Both the position numbers and the translations under genes were made by a program. Shown here one piece after another: positions 25,205 through 37,400 of a DNA stretch of 64,000 nt (position 1 is the first letter of the stretch; each line of letters begins with the position of its first letter). Origin of the DNA: Candidatus Competibacteraceae bacterium (GTDB lineage Bacteria; Pseudomonadota; Gammaproteobacteria; Competibacterales; Competibacteraceae); contig RXIW01000004.1 in the NCBI GenBank assembly GCA_003989065.1, forward strand, positions 1 through 64,000, written 5' to 3'. The notes under the pieces were generated by a model that was not told where the DNA came from, did no database searches, and saw only the letters and a list, made by a program, of their open reading frames with translations.

Positions 25205-28200
25205 ATGAACAGTCGATCGACAACACGGCAGTCCGATTTTTGGCGCTTGGCATTGCGCTATTGTTTGGGCGTGTTTTTGCCTTTGGCTCTACTGATCGTG
25301 GCTGGATCGTGGTTTCTGTTGCGATCGGAGCGAGCCCGTTTGGAAGCGCGGTTGCTGATGGATGAATCGACTCCGGTGCGACTCGGTGCTGGCGCATTAG
25401 TCTCCCAGCTACAGCAGGTTGGGGGCGATGTCCGTTATCTGGCACGCCTGGAGTCGCTGGCTGCGGTGTTGAATCAGGCCGATTCCTTGAGCATGGCGCG
25501 CCTGACCCGCGATTTTCAATCCTTTGCCGAGGCCAAGGGCATTTACGATCGGCTGCGTTGGCTCGACGAGAACGGTATGGAGCGACTGCGGGTCGAGCTG
25601 GTCGCGGGAAAGGGAGTCGTCACGCCGGATTCGGCTTTGCAGGACAAGTCGAAACATCGCCACTTTCACCGCGCTATCGCGCTGGAACCCGGCCAGCTCT
25701 ACGTGTCGCCCTTGGAATTGAGTGTCGAACGCGGCCAGGTCGAAACACCCTACAAACCGACCTTGTATCTGGCGATGCCGGTGTTCGACACCCAGGGCGC
25801 CAAACGAGGCATCGTCCTGGTGAATTACCATGGGGAACACCTGTTGGGCCATTTCCGCGCGGTCTCTGCAGGTCAGAGCGCTTCGCTGGCGTTGTTGAAC
25901 CAGGATGGCTATTGGCTGGTGACTTCCCCGGCGACTGATGAATGGGGATTCATGTTCGGTCGCACGGAAACCTTTGCCCGCCGCCATCCGCCGGTCTGGC
26001 GTCGAATTCTGGTGCAGGACGAAGGCCAGTTTCGCGATGTCGACGGTGTCTGGACTTTTGCGACGGTGTACCCGCTACAGGGCATGCAAAGTTCCGAGGG
26101 TAGGGCGGTGGTTTCGCCTTCCAGCCTGGAAACGGCGGATGAATCCTATGCTTGGAAGGTGGTGTCACACTTGCCGCCGGAGCGCCTACCGCTAGACCAT
26201 ACGTTCCTGATCCAAATTCTGTCGGCTGGTTGCATCATCTTCATCCTACTGGGGTTGGGGGTGGCGCGTTTGGTGTATACACACCTGCGGCTACAGCGGA
26301 CCACGCTCCAATTGCGAGCGCTCAATCAGCGCTTGTCTACCGAGGCAGCGCAACGTCGTCAGGCCGTTGCCGAGCTGCGTATCAGCGAGGAACGTTTCGA
26401 TTTTGCTTTGCGCGCTTCCCACGAAGGTCTGTGGGATTGGGACTTGACCACCGATGGCGTCTTCTACTCGTCTCGCTGGAAGGCCATGCTGGGTTATCGA
26501 GACGATGAGCTGGAGAACGAGTGCGCGACATGGCGACGCCTGATCGATCCGGCGGATCTGAGTAGGGTCGACATGTTGACCCGAGACTGCGCGGCAGGAC
26601 AGCAACCGGGTTTTTCAGTCGAGTTTCGCATGCGCCACAAGGATGGCTACTGGGTGGATATTCTGTCCCGCGGCATTCTGGTGCGAGATGAGACAGGCCA
26701 TCCCAAGCGCCTGGTCGGTACCCATATGGATATCAGCGAGCGTCGGCAAATGGAGCGCGACCTGTCCGAAGCCCAGCGCATCGCCCAAGTAGGATATTGG
26801 CGCTACGAGCCTTCGACCAACCGTCTGAGTTGGTCGGATGAGGTCTATCGGATCTTCGAGCTGAACCCGATGACGTTCGGAACGACCTACGAATTCTACC
26901 TGGGCATGATTTATCCCGCCGACCGTGCGGTGGTCGATCGCGAGTATCAGAACCACCTGAAATGGAATACGCCCTATCGGATCGAATATCGTCTGCTGCT
27001 GCCCGATGGCCGGGTCAAACATATCCTGTCGCGCTGCGATACGGAACGCGACGAATCGGGCGTGGCGCTGCGTTCCCTGGGCACCGTGCAGGACATCACC
27101 CGGGAAAAGGAGACCGAGCGGCGTTTGCGGGCCAGCGAGGCGTGCGTCAATCACATCATTGACGCCGTACCCGAAGTGATCCTGGTGGTGGATCAGGATG
27201 GACACATCGAGCGGGTCAACGCCCGCGTGGAGCAGATCTTCGGTTATGAGCGGTCGGCATTGTTGGGCGAAGTGGTCGAAGTCCTCATTCCGCATGACTG
27301 CCGCGATCGCCATCCGGTCCTGCGCCAGCAGTTTTCCGCCGAAGGCGGGCTGGCCTATCGGATGGGGAAAGGCCGGGAGTTGTTCGGCCTGCACAAAGAC
27401 GGTCGCGAAATTCCCGTGGAAATCTGGCTATCCACCTTGCCGACTGGCAAGGATCGGCATGTGGTGGTGTCGATCGTCGATATCAGCGACCGCAAAGCCG
27501 CCGAGCGGGCCTTACGCGACAGCGAAGAGCGTCTGCGATTGATGACCAGCTGCATCCGGGATTACGCCATCTTCATGCTCGATCCGCAGGGATTGGTGGT
27601 GTCATGGAACGAGGGTGCGCAGCGGTTGAAGGGCTATCAGGCCGACGAAATCATCGGACAGTCGCTGGCCCGGTTTCATCCGCCGGAAGAGGCTGCTGCC
27701 GGTCGGCCCGCCATGCTGCTCAAGCAGGCGGAAACCGAAGGCTATGCCGAGATCGAGGGTTGGCGGCAGCGCAAGGACGGCAGCACATTTTTCGCCGATG
27801 TCATCATCGCGGCCATCCGGGATGAACGCGGTGCGCTGATCGGATTTTCCAAGATCACCCGCGATATCACCGAGCGCAAGGTGGCCGAAGAGCGGCTGCG
27901 GATCGAGCGGGAACAACAGGAGACGCTGCGGGCCTTGCTGGAGATTTGCATGTCCGGGACCACGTTGGAGGACACCCTGGGCCAATGTCTACAGCGCCTC
28001 CTGGCCGTGTCCTGGCTACAGCCGCTGCCCGAGGGTGGGATATTCCTGGCGGATAGCAAGGCCCAACAGCTCCATTTGGTCGTTTCTCACAGTCTCGATT
28101 CCGATGTTCGGGATCTGTGCGCCAATGTGGCCTGGGGTTATTGCCATTGCGGCCGGGCCGCCGCCGAGCAGAAGATCCAATATGCACAGCATGTGGACGA

Positions 28201-30055
28201 ACGTCACGCCATCACCTTTCTAGGTATGCCCGATCATGGTCACTACAGCGTGCCCATCGTTTCCCATGGCGATCTGATGGGGGTGCTGGTCGTTACCCTG
28301 ACGGTGGATTTCCAGCAGGATACCGTCAAGGAACAGTTCCTGGGCGCGACTGCCGATATCCTGGCCAGCTACCTCAGCCGGGAACGGGCCGAAGCCGAAG
28401 TCGCGCAGCATCATGAACGGTTGGAGATGCTGGTGGCGGAACGGACCGTCGATCTGGAGAAGGCACGACTCGAAGCCGAGCAGCTGGCTCGGGTAAAGGA
28501 CACCTTCCTGGCGACCATGAGCCACGAGATCCGTACTCCGATGAATGCCCTGTTGGGCATGCTGGAGTTGGTCGGCTTGCACGGCCTGGGCGAGCAGCAG
28601 GCCCGGATGCTCGATACGGCGCAAGAATCGGGGCAGTCCTTGCTACGCATCATCGATGATATTCTCGACTACTCCAAGATCGAGGCCGGCAAGCTGACCA
28701 TCGTGGCCGAGCCTGCCTCCATCGCCGAGATCGTGCAATTGGCCGCAGCGTTCTACGAGCGTCTGGCCAGCAGCAAAGGGTTGGTGCTCATCCATGCGGT
28801 GTCGCCGGAAATCAGTCCGCTGGTGAGCGTAGATCGGCTGCGCCTGCGCCAGATTCTCAACAACTTCCTGTCCAATGCCATCAAGTTCACCGAGCGCGGG
28901 CGAGTCGAGCTTCGGGCCGAGTTGATCGAACATCTGCAGGGTATGGACCGCGTCCGCTTCACTGTCGTCGACACCGGTGTGGGCATTGCCACAGAGGTGC
29001 AGCAGCTGCTGTTCCAACCTTTCAGTCAAGCCGATGCTGAAACCACGCGCCGCTTTGGCGGCACCGGGCTGGGTTTGGCGATCTGCCGGCGCTTGGCCGA
29101 CATGATGAACGGCGACATCGAGCTGACCAGCGTCCTGGGCCAGGGAACCGCGCTGAGCTTGACCCTGAACCTGCCCGTGCTGGATGTCACGGTAACCCAA
29201 GCAGCCACATCCACCGCGAGTGCGTTCCTCCGGTCCCGCGTGGCGGGCGCGCCTCACCCGGTGACTGTGACGTCTGCCACGGGCAAGCTGATCCTGTTGG
29301 TGGACGATCATCCCACCAATCGCGATCTTTTGACGCAGCAACTGGAAATCCTGGGCTTCGCCTCGGAACAGGCCGTGGGTGGCATCAAAGCCTTGGAAAT
29401 GTGGAAAACCCGAGAATACGATTTGTTGATCACCGACTGCCATATGCCGGAGGTCGATGGTTACCAGCTGGTGCGGGAAATCCGTCGTCTGGAGGCTAAA
29501 ATCGGGCGACGGCGCATGCCGGTGCTGGCTTGGACAGCCAATGCGCTCAAGGAATCGGCCGGCCGGTGTCTATCGGCGGGCATGGATGACGTCCTGATCA
29601 AACCAGCCAATCTGGAAAGCCTGCGGGCGAAATTGAATCAGCTTTTCTCCACATCCATTGGAGACATGCCTACGGTCGCCGCATTGTCGCCAGCCCCGGT
29701 TGTCGAGGCGGATGTTCCCCAAGATAGGGTGCTGGATCGAACTATATTGTTTGAATTGACCGGCGGCGATCCGAAGATGGAGAGCGAGATTCTCGCGCGC
29801 TTCCATGCGGCCAATCAGTCGGATGCCCAGTCTCTCGAACGGGCCATAGCCAATCGAGATGCCACAGCGGTCACGTATTTGGCCCACCGTATGTCGGGCG
29901 CGGCCAAGATGATCGGGGCGCAGCTCTTTGCCCAGTCCTGCGAAGCGTTGGAGCAAGCAGGCAAAAGCGCTTGCTGGCCCGATATCGAAGTGACCCACCA
30001 ACAACGGTATCTGAGCGCACTGGTCCAGTTGAGGCAGGCTCTGAATGCGCTATAG
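25205..30055 (+). CDS. Hybrid histidine kinase: dCache, PAS repeats, GAF, HisKA, HATPase, REC, HPt
   Basis: A membrane kinase of about 1616 residues. A first membrane segment lies at about 15-38 and a periplasmic double-cache sensor at about 40-320. A second membrane segment follows near 330-355, then four PAS/PAC units (starting ERFDFALRASHEGLWDWD) and a GAF domain (about 920-1070). HisKA has its histidine in [16 protein letters not shown] near 1105, and the ATPase domain ends in [14 protein letters not shown] receiver follows with its Asp in LITDCHMPEVDGY near 1411. A C-terminal HPt has its His in LAHRMSGAAKM near 1560. The phosphorelay is complete up to the HPt, so an external receiver must be the target. 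I prefer the ATG at 25205, after GAAGGG; a GTG at 25193 is possible. Confidence 0.93.
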   Translation: MNSRSTTRQSDFWRLALRYCLGVFLPLALLIVAGSWFLLRSERARLEARLLMDESTPVRLGAGALVSQLQQVGGDVRYLARLESLAAVLNQADSLSMARLTRDFQSFAEAKGIYDRLRWLDENGMERLRVELVAGKGVVTPDSALQDKSKHRHFHRAIALEPGQLYVSPLELSVERGQVETPYKPTLYLAMPVFDTQGAKRGIVLVNYHGEHLLGHFRAVSAGQSASLALLNQDGYWLVTSPATDEWGFMFGRTETFARRHPPVWRRILVQDEGQFRDVDGVWTFATVYPLQGMQSSEGRAVVSPSSLETADESYAWKVVSHLPPERLPLDHTFLIQILSAGCIIFILLGLGVARLVYTHLRLQRTTLQLRALNQRLSTEAAQRRQAVAELRISEERFDFALRASHEGLWDWDLTTDGVFYSSRWKAMLGYRDDELENECATWRRLIDPADLSRVDMLTRDCAAGQQPGFSVEFRMRHKDGYWVDILSRGILVRDETGHPKRLVGTHMDISERRQMERDLSEAQRIAQVGYWRYEPSTNRLSWSDEVYRIFELNPMTFGTTYEFYLGMIYPADRAVVDREYQNHLKWNTPYRIEYRLLLPDGRVKHILSRCDTERDESGVALRSLGTVQDITREKETERRLRASEACVNHIIDAVPEVILVVDQDGHIERVNARVEQIFGYERSALLGEVVEVLIPHDCRDRHPVLRQQFSAEGGLAYRMGKGRELFGLHKDGREIPVEIWLSTLPTGKDRHVVVSIVDISDRKAAERALRDSEERLRLMTSCIRDYAIFMLDPQGLVVSWNEGAQRLKGYQADEIIGQSLARFHPPEEAAAGRPAMLLKQAETEGYAEIEGWRQRKDGSTFFADVIIAAIRDERGALIGFSKITRDITERKVAEERLRIEREQQETLRALLEICMSGTTLEDTLGQCLQRLLAVSWLQPLPEGGIFLADSKAQQLHLVVSHSLDSDVRDLCANVAWGYCHCGRAAAEQKIQYAQHVDERHAITFLGMPDHGHYSVPIVSHGDLMGVLVVTLTVDFQQDTVKEQFLGATADILASYLSRERAEAEVAQHHERLEMLVAERTVDLEKARLEAEQLARVKDTFLATMSHEIRTPMNALLGMLELVGLHGLGEQQARMLDTAQESGQSLLRIIDDILDYSKIEAGKLTIVAEPASIAEIVQLAAAFYERLASSKGLVLIHAVSPEISPLVSVDRLRLRQILNNFLSNAIKFTERGRVELRAELIEHLQGMDRVRFTVVDTGVGIATEVQQLLFQPFSQADAETTRRFGGTGLGLAICRRLADMMNGDIELTSVLGQGTALSLTLNLPVLDVTVTQAATSTASAFLRSRVAGAPHPVTVTSATGKLILLVDDHPTNRDLLTQQLEILGFASEQAVGGIKALEMWKTREYDLLITDCHMPEVDGYQLVREIRRLEAKIGRRRMPVLAWTANALKESAGRCLSAGMDDVLIKPANLESLRAKLNQLFSTSIGDMPTVAALSPAPVVEADVPQDRVLDRTILFELTGGDPKMESEILARFHAANQSDAQSLERAIANRDATAVTYLAHRMSGAAKMIGAQLFAQSCEALEQAGKSACWPDIEVTHQQRYLSALVQLRQALNAL

Positions 30056-30064
30056 CGATGCGAC

Positions 30065-30095
30065 GGCTGGGACGCCATGGCGTCCTTTGCCAGCC
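30065..30095. terminator. Hairpin between convergent kinase and HD-GYP genes
   Basis: GGCTGG (30065-30070) pairs with CCAGCC (30090-30095), and GACGCC (30071-30076) with GGCGTC (30079-30084), leaving a bulge of 5 nt. It lies in the 64-bp gap between converging genes. There is no T-run, so termination is likely but not certain. Confidence 0.45.
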
Positions 30096-30119
30096 AACGA
30101 GCCAACCATTCGGGCGTGA

Positions 30120-31223
30120 TCAGGGTGGATAGTGCACGGCGATAGCGACGAATTGGTCGAAGTTTGCCAGAAAGGCATCGACTACGTCTGGATCGAAGTG
30201 TTTGCCGTGCCCGGCGGTGATGATGTCGCGGGCGGTTTCGAACGACATGGATTCTTTGTAGACCCGGCGTGAAATCAGAGCGTCGAACACATCGGCCAGC
30301 GCCATCAGGCGCGCCGAGATCGGAATGGCGTCGCCCGCCAGACCGTCCGGATAACCGCTGCCGTCCCATTTTTCATGGTGCCAATGGGAGATTTCCTTGG
30401 CCAGGGTCAGGAATTCGAGCTGGGTGTCGATATCCTGCTCGGCCTGCTCGATAGCCGCGCTGCCGATCTGAGCATGGGTCTGCATGATGGTCCATTCATC
30501 CGGGGTCAATTTGCCGGGCTTGAGCAGGATGTGGTCTGGGATGCCGACCTTGCCGATGTCGTGCAGTGGCGCCGAGAGGACCAGCAATTCGATGTAATGA
30601 TCGCTCAGGGTGGCGGAGAAGCGGGGATGGGTGCGTAATGCCATCGCCAGTCGCTGTACGTAATTCTGGGTGCGCAGGATATGGTTGCCGGTTTCCGGGT
30701 CGCGGGTTTCGGCCAAGTGGGCCAGGGCGCGGATGGTGACGCGCTGGATCAGGTCGTTTTCCGCCATGCGCCGGGTGATCTCGGTTTCAAGCACGGCGTT
30801 TTGATTCATCAGCCAATCCCGTGCGTGCTTGCTCTCGAGATGGGTGCGCACGCGGGCCAGAACCAGAGCCGGCTTGAACGGTTTGGTGATGTAGTCGGCC
30901 GCACCCAGCGCCAAGCCGGTTTCCTCATCCCGCGTGTCGCTCAGGGCGGTCAGGAAGATAACGGGAATATTCTGGGTGATGGGATCGGCATGCAAGCGCT
31001 TCAGGACTTGGTAGCCATCCATCTCGGGCATCATCACGTCGAGCAGAATCAGGTCGGGGCAGGGGTATCGAGCAGCATGGTCCAAGGCCACTCGACCGGA
31101 GTTGGCGACCTTCACCTGGTAGCCAGCGCTGCGTAACAGTTCGCCCAGCACCATCAGGTTTCCAGGCGTATCGTCGACCACCAGCAGGGTAGCCGGATGA
31201 TTCATAAAGTTCGGCATATTCAT
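30120..31223 (-). CDS. Response regulator REC-HD-GYP, predicted c-di-GMP phosphodiesterase
   Basis: A 367-residue regulator. The receiver domain spans about 12-130 (VVDDTPGN, phospho-Asp in LILLDVMMPEMDGY, Lys in TKPFKP). A linker helix leads to an HD-GYP domain at about 165-360, with metal-binding LHDIGKVGIPDHILLKPG near 220 and HHEKWDGSGYPDGLAG near 289. HD-GYP proteins degrade c-di-GMP to GMP or pGpG. The motif is complete, so activity is expected. It lies between two HPt-containing kinases, converging on one and following the other on the same strand, which makes it the likely output of one relay. It starts at the ATG at 31223; an ATG six codons on is an alternative. Confidence 0.94.
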   Translation of the reverse strand: MNMPNFMNHPATLLVVDDTPGNLMVLGELLRSAGYQVKVANSGRVALDHAARYPCPDLILLDVMMPEMDGYQVLKRLHADPITQNIPVIFLTALSDTRDEETGLALGAADYITKPFKPALVLARVRTHLESKHARDWLMNQNAVLETEITRRMAENDLIQRVTIRALAHLAETRDPETGNHILRTQNYVQRLAMALRTHPRFSATLSDHYIELLVLSAPLHDIGKVGIPDHILLKPGKLTPDEWTIMQTHAQIGSAAIEQAEQDIDTQLEFLTLAKEISHWHHEKWDGSGYPDGLAGDAIPISARLMALADVFDALISRRVYKESMSFETARDIITAGHGKHFDPDVVDAFLANFDQFVAIAVHYPP

Positions 31224-31440
31224 GCTATCGGCTCTCCATGCGGCGCTAGCGTTAGCAACTGTAAACAGTGAATAAAGATAGGATTGCTTGTCTTATAAAT
31301 GAGTTTCATATGAGTGAATGAATATTATTAATGTATGTGAATTGATGGCTTTTTAGTGAATGATCGACCTGCCGTCCGGGTTTACGAAAGCTTGCAGCGT
31401 TGGTGAGGGTTATGTCGATTCAGCCCGGTTGCCCGATGGA
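31224..31440. other. 217-bp AT-rich gap upstream of the HD-GYP gene
   Basis: This gap lies between the 3' end of the giant kinase gene and the start of the HD-GYP gene on the same strand. Its part nearest the HD-GYP gene (31250-31360) is AT-rich, with ATGAATATTATTAATG-like sequence suited to a promoter, but no clear -35/-10 pair stands out. No reading frame is supported. Confidence 0.4.
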
Positions 31441-34400
31441 TCAGGAATCATTGGTTTGTGTCTCCCGCAAGATTGCCTGGGCTGCTTCGTAGTCGAACTC
31501 GGCGATCTGACACAGCAGGCGGTCCCCGACGGGGCCGAGCCCGGCCCGCAGGCGCGGCGCTTCAGCTTGCGCCAAGGCGTAGGCCGCCATGTCCCCTTTC
31601 TCCAGCAGCACGGTCAGTTGCTCCAGCACCTCGGCCAAGCGGCTGGGGTCCACCGGAGTGTCGGGCGCGGAAGCGGCGTCATTCGATGTCGCTGCGCGCA
31701 GCCCCTTCAGTAGCGCAGTTAGGTCAGCGGCCAGAGTCTCGACCGCTAGCTGGAGGGTGGCAGATTCAGCGCCGTGATCGATAGCCTGGTGCAATGCGTC
31801 GGCTGCATGTTGGACCGCAGTCGCGCCCAGATTGCCGGCGGAGCCCTTCAGCGCGTGAGCCAGTTGCCGGATGGTCTCCCAGTCGCCAGCCGCGCTGCGC
31901 TCGGCCAGTCGCGCCGGATCCTGGCCGTGATGGGCGAGAAAGATATCCAGCAAGCGGCGATAGGTCGCTGACTTACCGCACGCGGTGGCCAGGCCGAAGC
32001 TCAGGTTGAATCCAGGCAGGGTGGTCAGGCGCTGCTGCCAGTCGTGATTGCGATCGCCAGTGCTGGCCGAAGCGGTCGACGCGGCTGAAGCCGGCGTTGC
32101 CCCGGCGCTCGATAACCATTTCATCAGGGTTGCATGGAGAATATCCGGGTCGACTGGTTTGGCGACGAAGTCGTTCATCCCAGCCTCCAGGCACGCACGG
32201 CGATCTTCGTCGAAGACATTGGCGGTCATGGCCAGGATAGGCGTGTCCGCCCAACCGGGCAGGGCGCGGATGGCGCGGGTGGCGGCCAATCCGTCCAGTT
32301 CCGGCATTTGTACATCCATCAAAATCAATTGGTAAGCTGTCTCACGCGCGCGCGCTATAGCCTCCCGGCCATCCACGGCGGTGTCGGCTTCCAGACCCAT
32401 CACGCGCAACAACTCCAGCGCCACCGTCCGGTTGACCGCGTTGTCCTCCACCAGCAGTATCCGAAGGTCGGCTCCTTGCCAATAGAGGGGGCTCTCGGCG
32501 TTCACGATGCTGGCGGGCAAGTCGGTGGGGCGCCCTCGCGTCAGCCGGGCGGTGAACCAGAAGCTGCTGCCGATGTTCGGTTGACTTTCCACTCCCACCT
32601 GACCGCCCATCAACTCGGCCAGCCGTCGGGTAATTGCCAACCCGAGCCCCGTGCCTCCGTAGCGCCGCGTGATCGAGGCATCAGCCTGTTCGAAGTCTTT
32701 GAAAATCCGGTCGATCTGACTTTCATCCAGGCCGACGCCCGTATCCTCGACCTCGAATCGCACCATCAGGTCGTCATCCTGCTCTGCCTCCAAACGAGTT
32801 CTCAGAGTGATCATGCCGTGTTCGGTGAACTTTACCGCGTTGGTGGCGTAGTTCAACAATGCTTGACGCAACCGGGTGACATCCCCGCGCAGCCAAATCG
32901 GTACTGCATCGCTGTCGATGATCAGCATCAGCCCCTTGGAGCGGGCCGAATCAGCGATCAGCGAACGTATCTGGTCCAGCAGGGATGAAAGATGAAAATC
33001 GGTTTGCTCCAGCGTCAGCTTGCCGGCCTCGATCTTGGACAGGTCGAGGATATCGTTGATGAGCGTGAGCAAATGACGGGCGGCAGCAACGATTCGGTCC
33101 AGTCGCTCGACCTGTGTGGGAGAAGGATCGTCCCGCCTGAGCAGATGGGTCAGGCCGATGATAGCGTTCAGCGGCGTGCGGATTTCGTGGCTCATGTTGG
33201 CCAGGAATGCGCTCTTGGCCTGGTTAGCGACATCGGCCTGGACCGCGCGGCGCTGCAGTTCGTTGTTCAGTATCTCGATCTGTTTTTCCCGCTCCTTGCG
33301 CTCCTGGTTGTCGAACATGGTCGAGCGGCTGAACAGGTAGCGGCCATCGGCGTCGTGCACGGCCGTGGCGTTCAGCACGATCGGCAGCAGGGAGCCGTCC
33401 TTGCGCACGATGTCGAATTCCAGGTTGTAGACGTAGCCCCGCTGTTTGAACTTTGGGAAGTTCTCTTCGAATAGCAGCTGGCTGGCGGGAGTAATCACCT
33501 GACTGAAGCACATTCGCCCAACCACCTCTTCTCGGCTATAACCGAGCATGGACAGTTCGGTGTCATTGATGGCGATGATCATTCCCGAGGCATCGAGCGA
33601 GTGATAACCGCAGGGCGCGCTATTATAGAGATCGGCGACTTCAGCCGCTTTTCCCACCAGGATGCGGTTGGTGTGTTGCAGTTCGGCGGTGCGTTCCGCC
33701 ACCCGCTGTTCCAGGTCGGCGTTGATCCGTCGGATTTCCTCTTCCGCCTGCTTACGTTCGGTGATGTCGCGGGTCACGCCTCGCAACTCGATATGCCCGG
33801 TGCGTTCGTTGTGGAAGCAACTGGCGACGGTCTCGGTCCAGACCGATGAGCCGTCCTTGCGAGGTTGCTCGAACCGATCGGTGTAATACTGGTTGGAATC
33901 GGTCTGGCCGGTGCGGAAATCGGTAGCTCGCTGCTGCAAGATGTCTTCGAAACAAGCGAAATCGTCCGGCATCAGGATACTTTCGACCGGTCCGGCCATG
34001 ACCTCTTCGGCAGTGAATCCGTAAAGCCGCTGGACCGACGGGCTGACATAGCGGAATCGCATCGCATCGATATCGAGCACCCAGACCACATCCTTCATGG
34101 TTTCGGTCAGCATGCGATATTTCTGTTCGCTCTTGCGTAGCGCAGCTCGCGCCTGGACGCTCTGAGTGATGTCTTCCGAGATAATGACGATGCCGCCGAT
34201 CGTGCCGCTGCTGTCGTACCAGGGCCGAACCTCCCAGCGCACCCAGTTGACAGTCCCGTCGAGTCGCAGAAATGGGTCTTCCTCGCAATGCTCGGTCGCA
34301 CCCGCCAGGCAGCGGCGATGGATCGCTTTCCAGCGGTCCGGGACTTCCGGAAAGATCTCGTAATGGCTGTGGCCGATGATCTCGCGGTCGCCGAGCTGGT

Positions 34401-37400
34401 AGTCGTCGCTCCAGCGGCGACTGGCGAAGAGATAGCGCATGTCGCGATCCAGCATGGCGATGGCCGCCGGGGCGTGCTCAATGAACAGCCTGAGTTTTTC
34501 CTCGCTGGCCCGCAGATTTTCCACCATTCGTTTGGATACGGTGATGTCCTGCATCGAGCCGCGGATGCACAGGATTTTCCCGTTTTTCTCTACGGGATGG
34601 CCGATGATACGCACCCATTTGCGTACGCCTTTGGCCGAGATCAACTCCAGTTCGAGGTCGTAGGGCAAGCCGTGTTCGATGGCCGCTTTGACCGCCGCCT
34701 CGATCCGGCAGCGGGATTCGCCCGAGAAGAAGCTCAAACCCAGGTTGACGTCGATGTGGGTGTGTGGGTCCAGTTCATGAATACGGGCAGTTTCTTCGGT
34801 CCACCGGACCTGGAGTGTTATCAGATCGAATTCCCAGCCGCCGATGTGGGCTAACTCGCCTACATCCTGCAACAGCATTTCCCGATGCAACAGCGCTTCC
34901 TCGGCTCGCTTACGGTCGGTGATGTCGTTACCGATGGCGAGAATCTCTTGCACTTGACCGCTATCATCGAAAATCGCGCGATTGGTCCAGTTCATCCAGA
35001 CTCGACGGCCATCGCGGCAGATATTGTCGTTGATATTGTTGGCGTAGCGATCTGGGTGGTTGACGATGTCTTGGAGGAGCGTGGTCAGGTCGACGCTGGT
35101 GGACTTTTGGTCGGACATGATGATGCTGATGTGTCGACCGAGGGCTTCATCTGCGCTCCAGCCGAAGAATGTTTGCGCGTATTCGTTGAAGAAAGTGATC
35201 GTGCCATCGCGCGACCAGCGAATGATGGCGCTGTTGGCGTTCTGGACCAGTTCGCGGTAGCGACGTTCACTGTCGCTCAAGGCTTGTTCCGCTTCCACTC
35301 GCTGGGTGATGTCGTGGCAGAAGCCCATGAAGCGGTCATCGTTGAGTCGCACGGCTCGCACCAGGACCCAAACCGTTCGTCCGCTCCGGGTCCGGAAGCG
35401 CAGTCGGTCATCGGCGAATCCTTCGTCGATGACCTTGGCGAAATGTTGCAACCCGGCCTGCCGATCTTCCGCAGTCAGGATGTCGGGGATGCTCAGACCG
35501 AGCAGCTCGGCGATGTCGTATTCCAATGTCTCGATGGCCGCGTGGTTGGCTTCCACGAAATGACCGGCCCGATTGACTACCAGAATGCCGAACGGTGCAT
35601 GTTCGACATAGGAACGAAATTTCGCTTCGCTGGCTCGCAAAGCGAGTTCGGTGCGTTGGCGAGCGGTGATATCGCGGAAAAAACCTTGCACCATCAAGGA
35701 GCCATCGGGTAACTGCAAGAGGCCGGTGCTGATCTCGACTGGAACGCGGTGCTCGTCGCCGGTGTAGATCTCGGCGATGATATAGGCGATTTCGCCACGA
35801 GCATGGCGCTGGAATTCGGCTGCGTACTTCTGTGCGTCGCCGGGAGGATGTAGTTGGGTCTGATGCAGACCGATCAGTTCGGCGCGCGGTCGGGCCATCA
35901 GCGTTTCGGCCGCCTTGTTGACCTCGCGGATCAGGCCAGTCTCCGCATCCGCCACCAGAATGGCGTCACGCGACTCTTCGAACAAGGTGCGATAGCGTCC
36001 TTCGCTCTCCCGCAGCTTTTCCTCGATTTGTTTGCGTTCGGTGATATCCCTGGCGATGCCGAACAGGCCGATCACGGTTCCGTCGGTATCGTGCAGGGGG
36101 CCTTTGGTGATGAGGAAGGTGTATAGACCGCCCGGAAGAAAGCGCTGCTGTTCCATAGTGACCAAGCGCCCATCCGCCAGGAATTGCTGATCCTCCATCA
36201 TGATCTTGCGGGCTTGTTCGGGGGAGAACAGGTCGGTGTCGTTCCGGCCCAGCACCTCCATGGCGGACTTGCCGACCCAGGCGGCCGCAGCCTGGTTGAG
36301 CAGCAGATAGCGGCCCTGAGTGTCCTTGACGAAGATGGCGTCGGTGGAGCTGTTGACGATGGCGTCGATCAGTTGCAGGGCGCGCAATCGCTCCGTCTGC
36401 AGTGTCCACTCGCGCTGAGTGGCGACGATGCGCTGATGCTGGCGCCACAGTATGGCGCTGGTTCCGGCCATTCCCAGAGCCAGCAGGCCAATCAGACTGA
36501 TCCCAAGCGCGGCGCTGGTCATTCCGGCGAACGCTTCGGACCGGTCTTCCTTGGCGATCAGGTACCAGTCGGTGCCGGGTACGGCCGTCCCCAGGCCGAT
36601 GACCGGCACACCCCGATAATCGACACCCTCGAATAGGTTTTTCGGTGTTTTGCTCGACACGACATGGCTTGCCAACAGCTTTTCCATGGTGATCGGCAGA
36701 CGCAGTTGCAGCGCCGTGTTGGCGCGGTGGCGCAGATCGTTGAGGAAAAGAATCGCATCGCCATCGCGCCGCACCAGCAGGGTCTCGCCGCTGGCGCTGG
36801 GCACCGGCCAGCTTTGCAGCATGGGGTAGAGATGATCCGCCGGATCGACCTGCAGCACCAACACCGGGCCGGGTCGACCGCCTACACTGGGCAGCGGAGC
36901 GAGAAAATCCAGCCATACTTGCCCGAAGTCATCCCGATAGGGACCCAGTCGGCTCGTCTGCTGGTCGGCCGCCGCCTGGCGGGCTGCGGCGCTCAGGGCG
37001 GGTGCGATAGTAGGCGCGTTACCAGTCGAATCCCATATCAGCGTGCCTTGGTCATCCAATAGCAGGATTTTGGCAAAGCCGTTGTATTTTTGGAATTCAC
37101 TCAGGCGTTTCTGTAGTCGATCGAGGCTGTCGGGATCCTGGGTCTCGCGCCAGCGCCGATAGGTTTCCGATAGAAACCGACTGTTCTGGAGAAAACGGGC
37201 GTCACCCTGCCGTTCGCGGAGCCAGTCGGTGATTTGTCGGGTTTTGAGATCGACGATGGCCTCGAGCCGGGCAGCTTCTTCGTTGTAGTGCTGTTGGTAG
37301 GCCAGGTGGATGCCGACCACCATGAGAGTGACGATGGCCAGGGCGAGCAGGACCGGGGGCAGCCACCGGGGCGCTGCCGCCAGTCCTCGCCACAATTCCC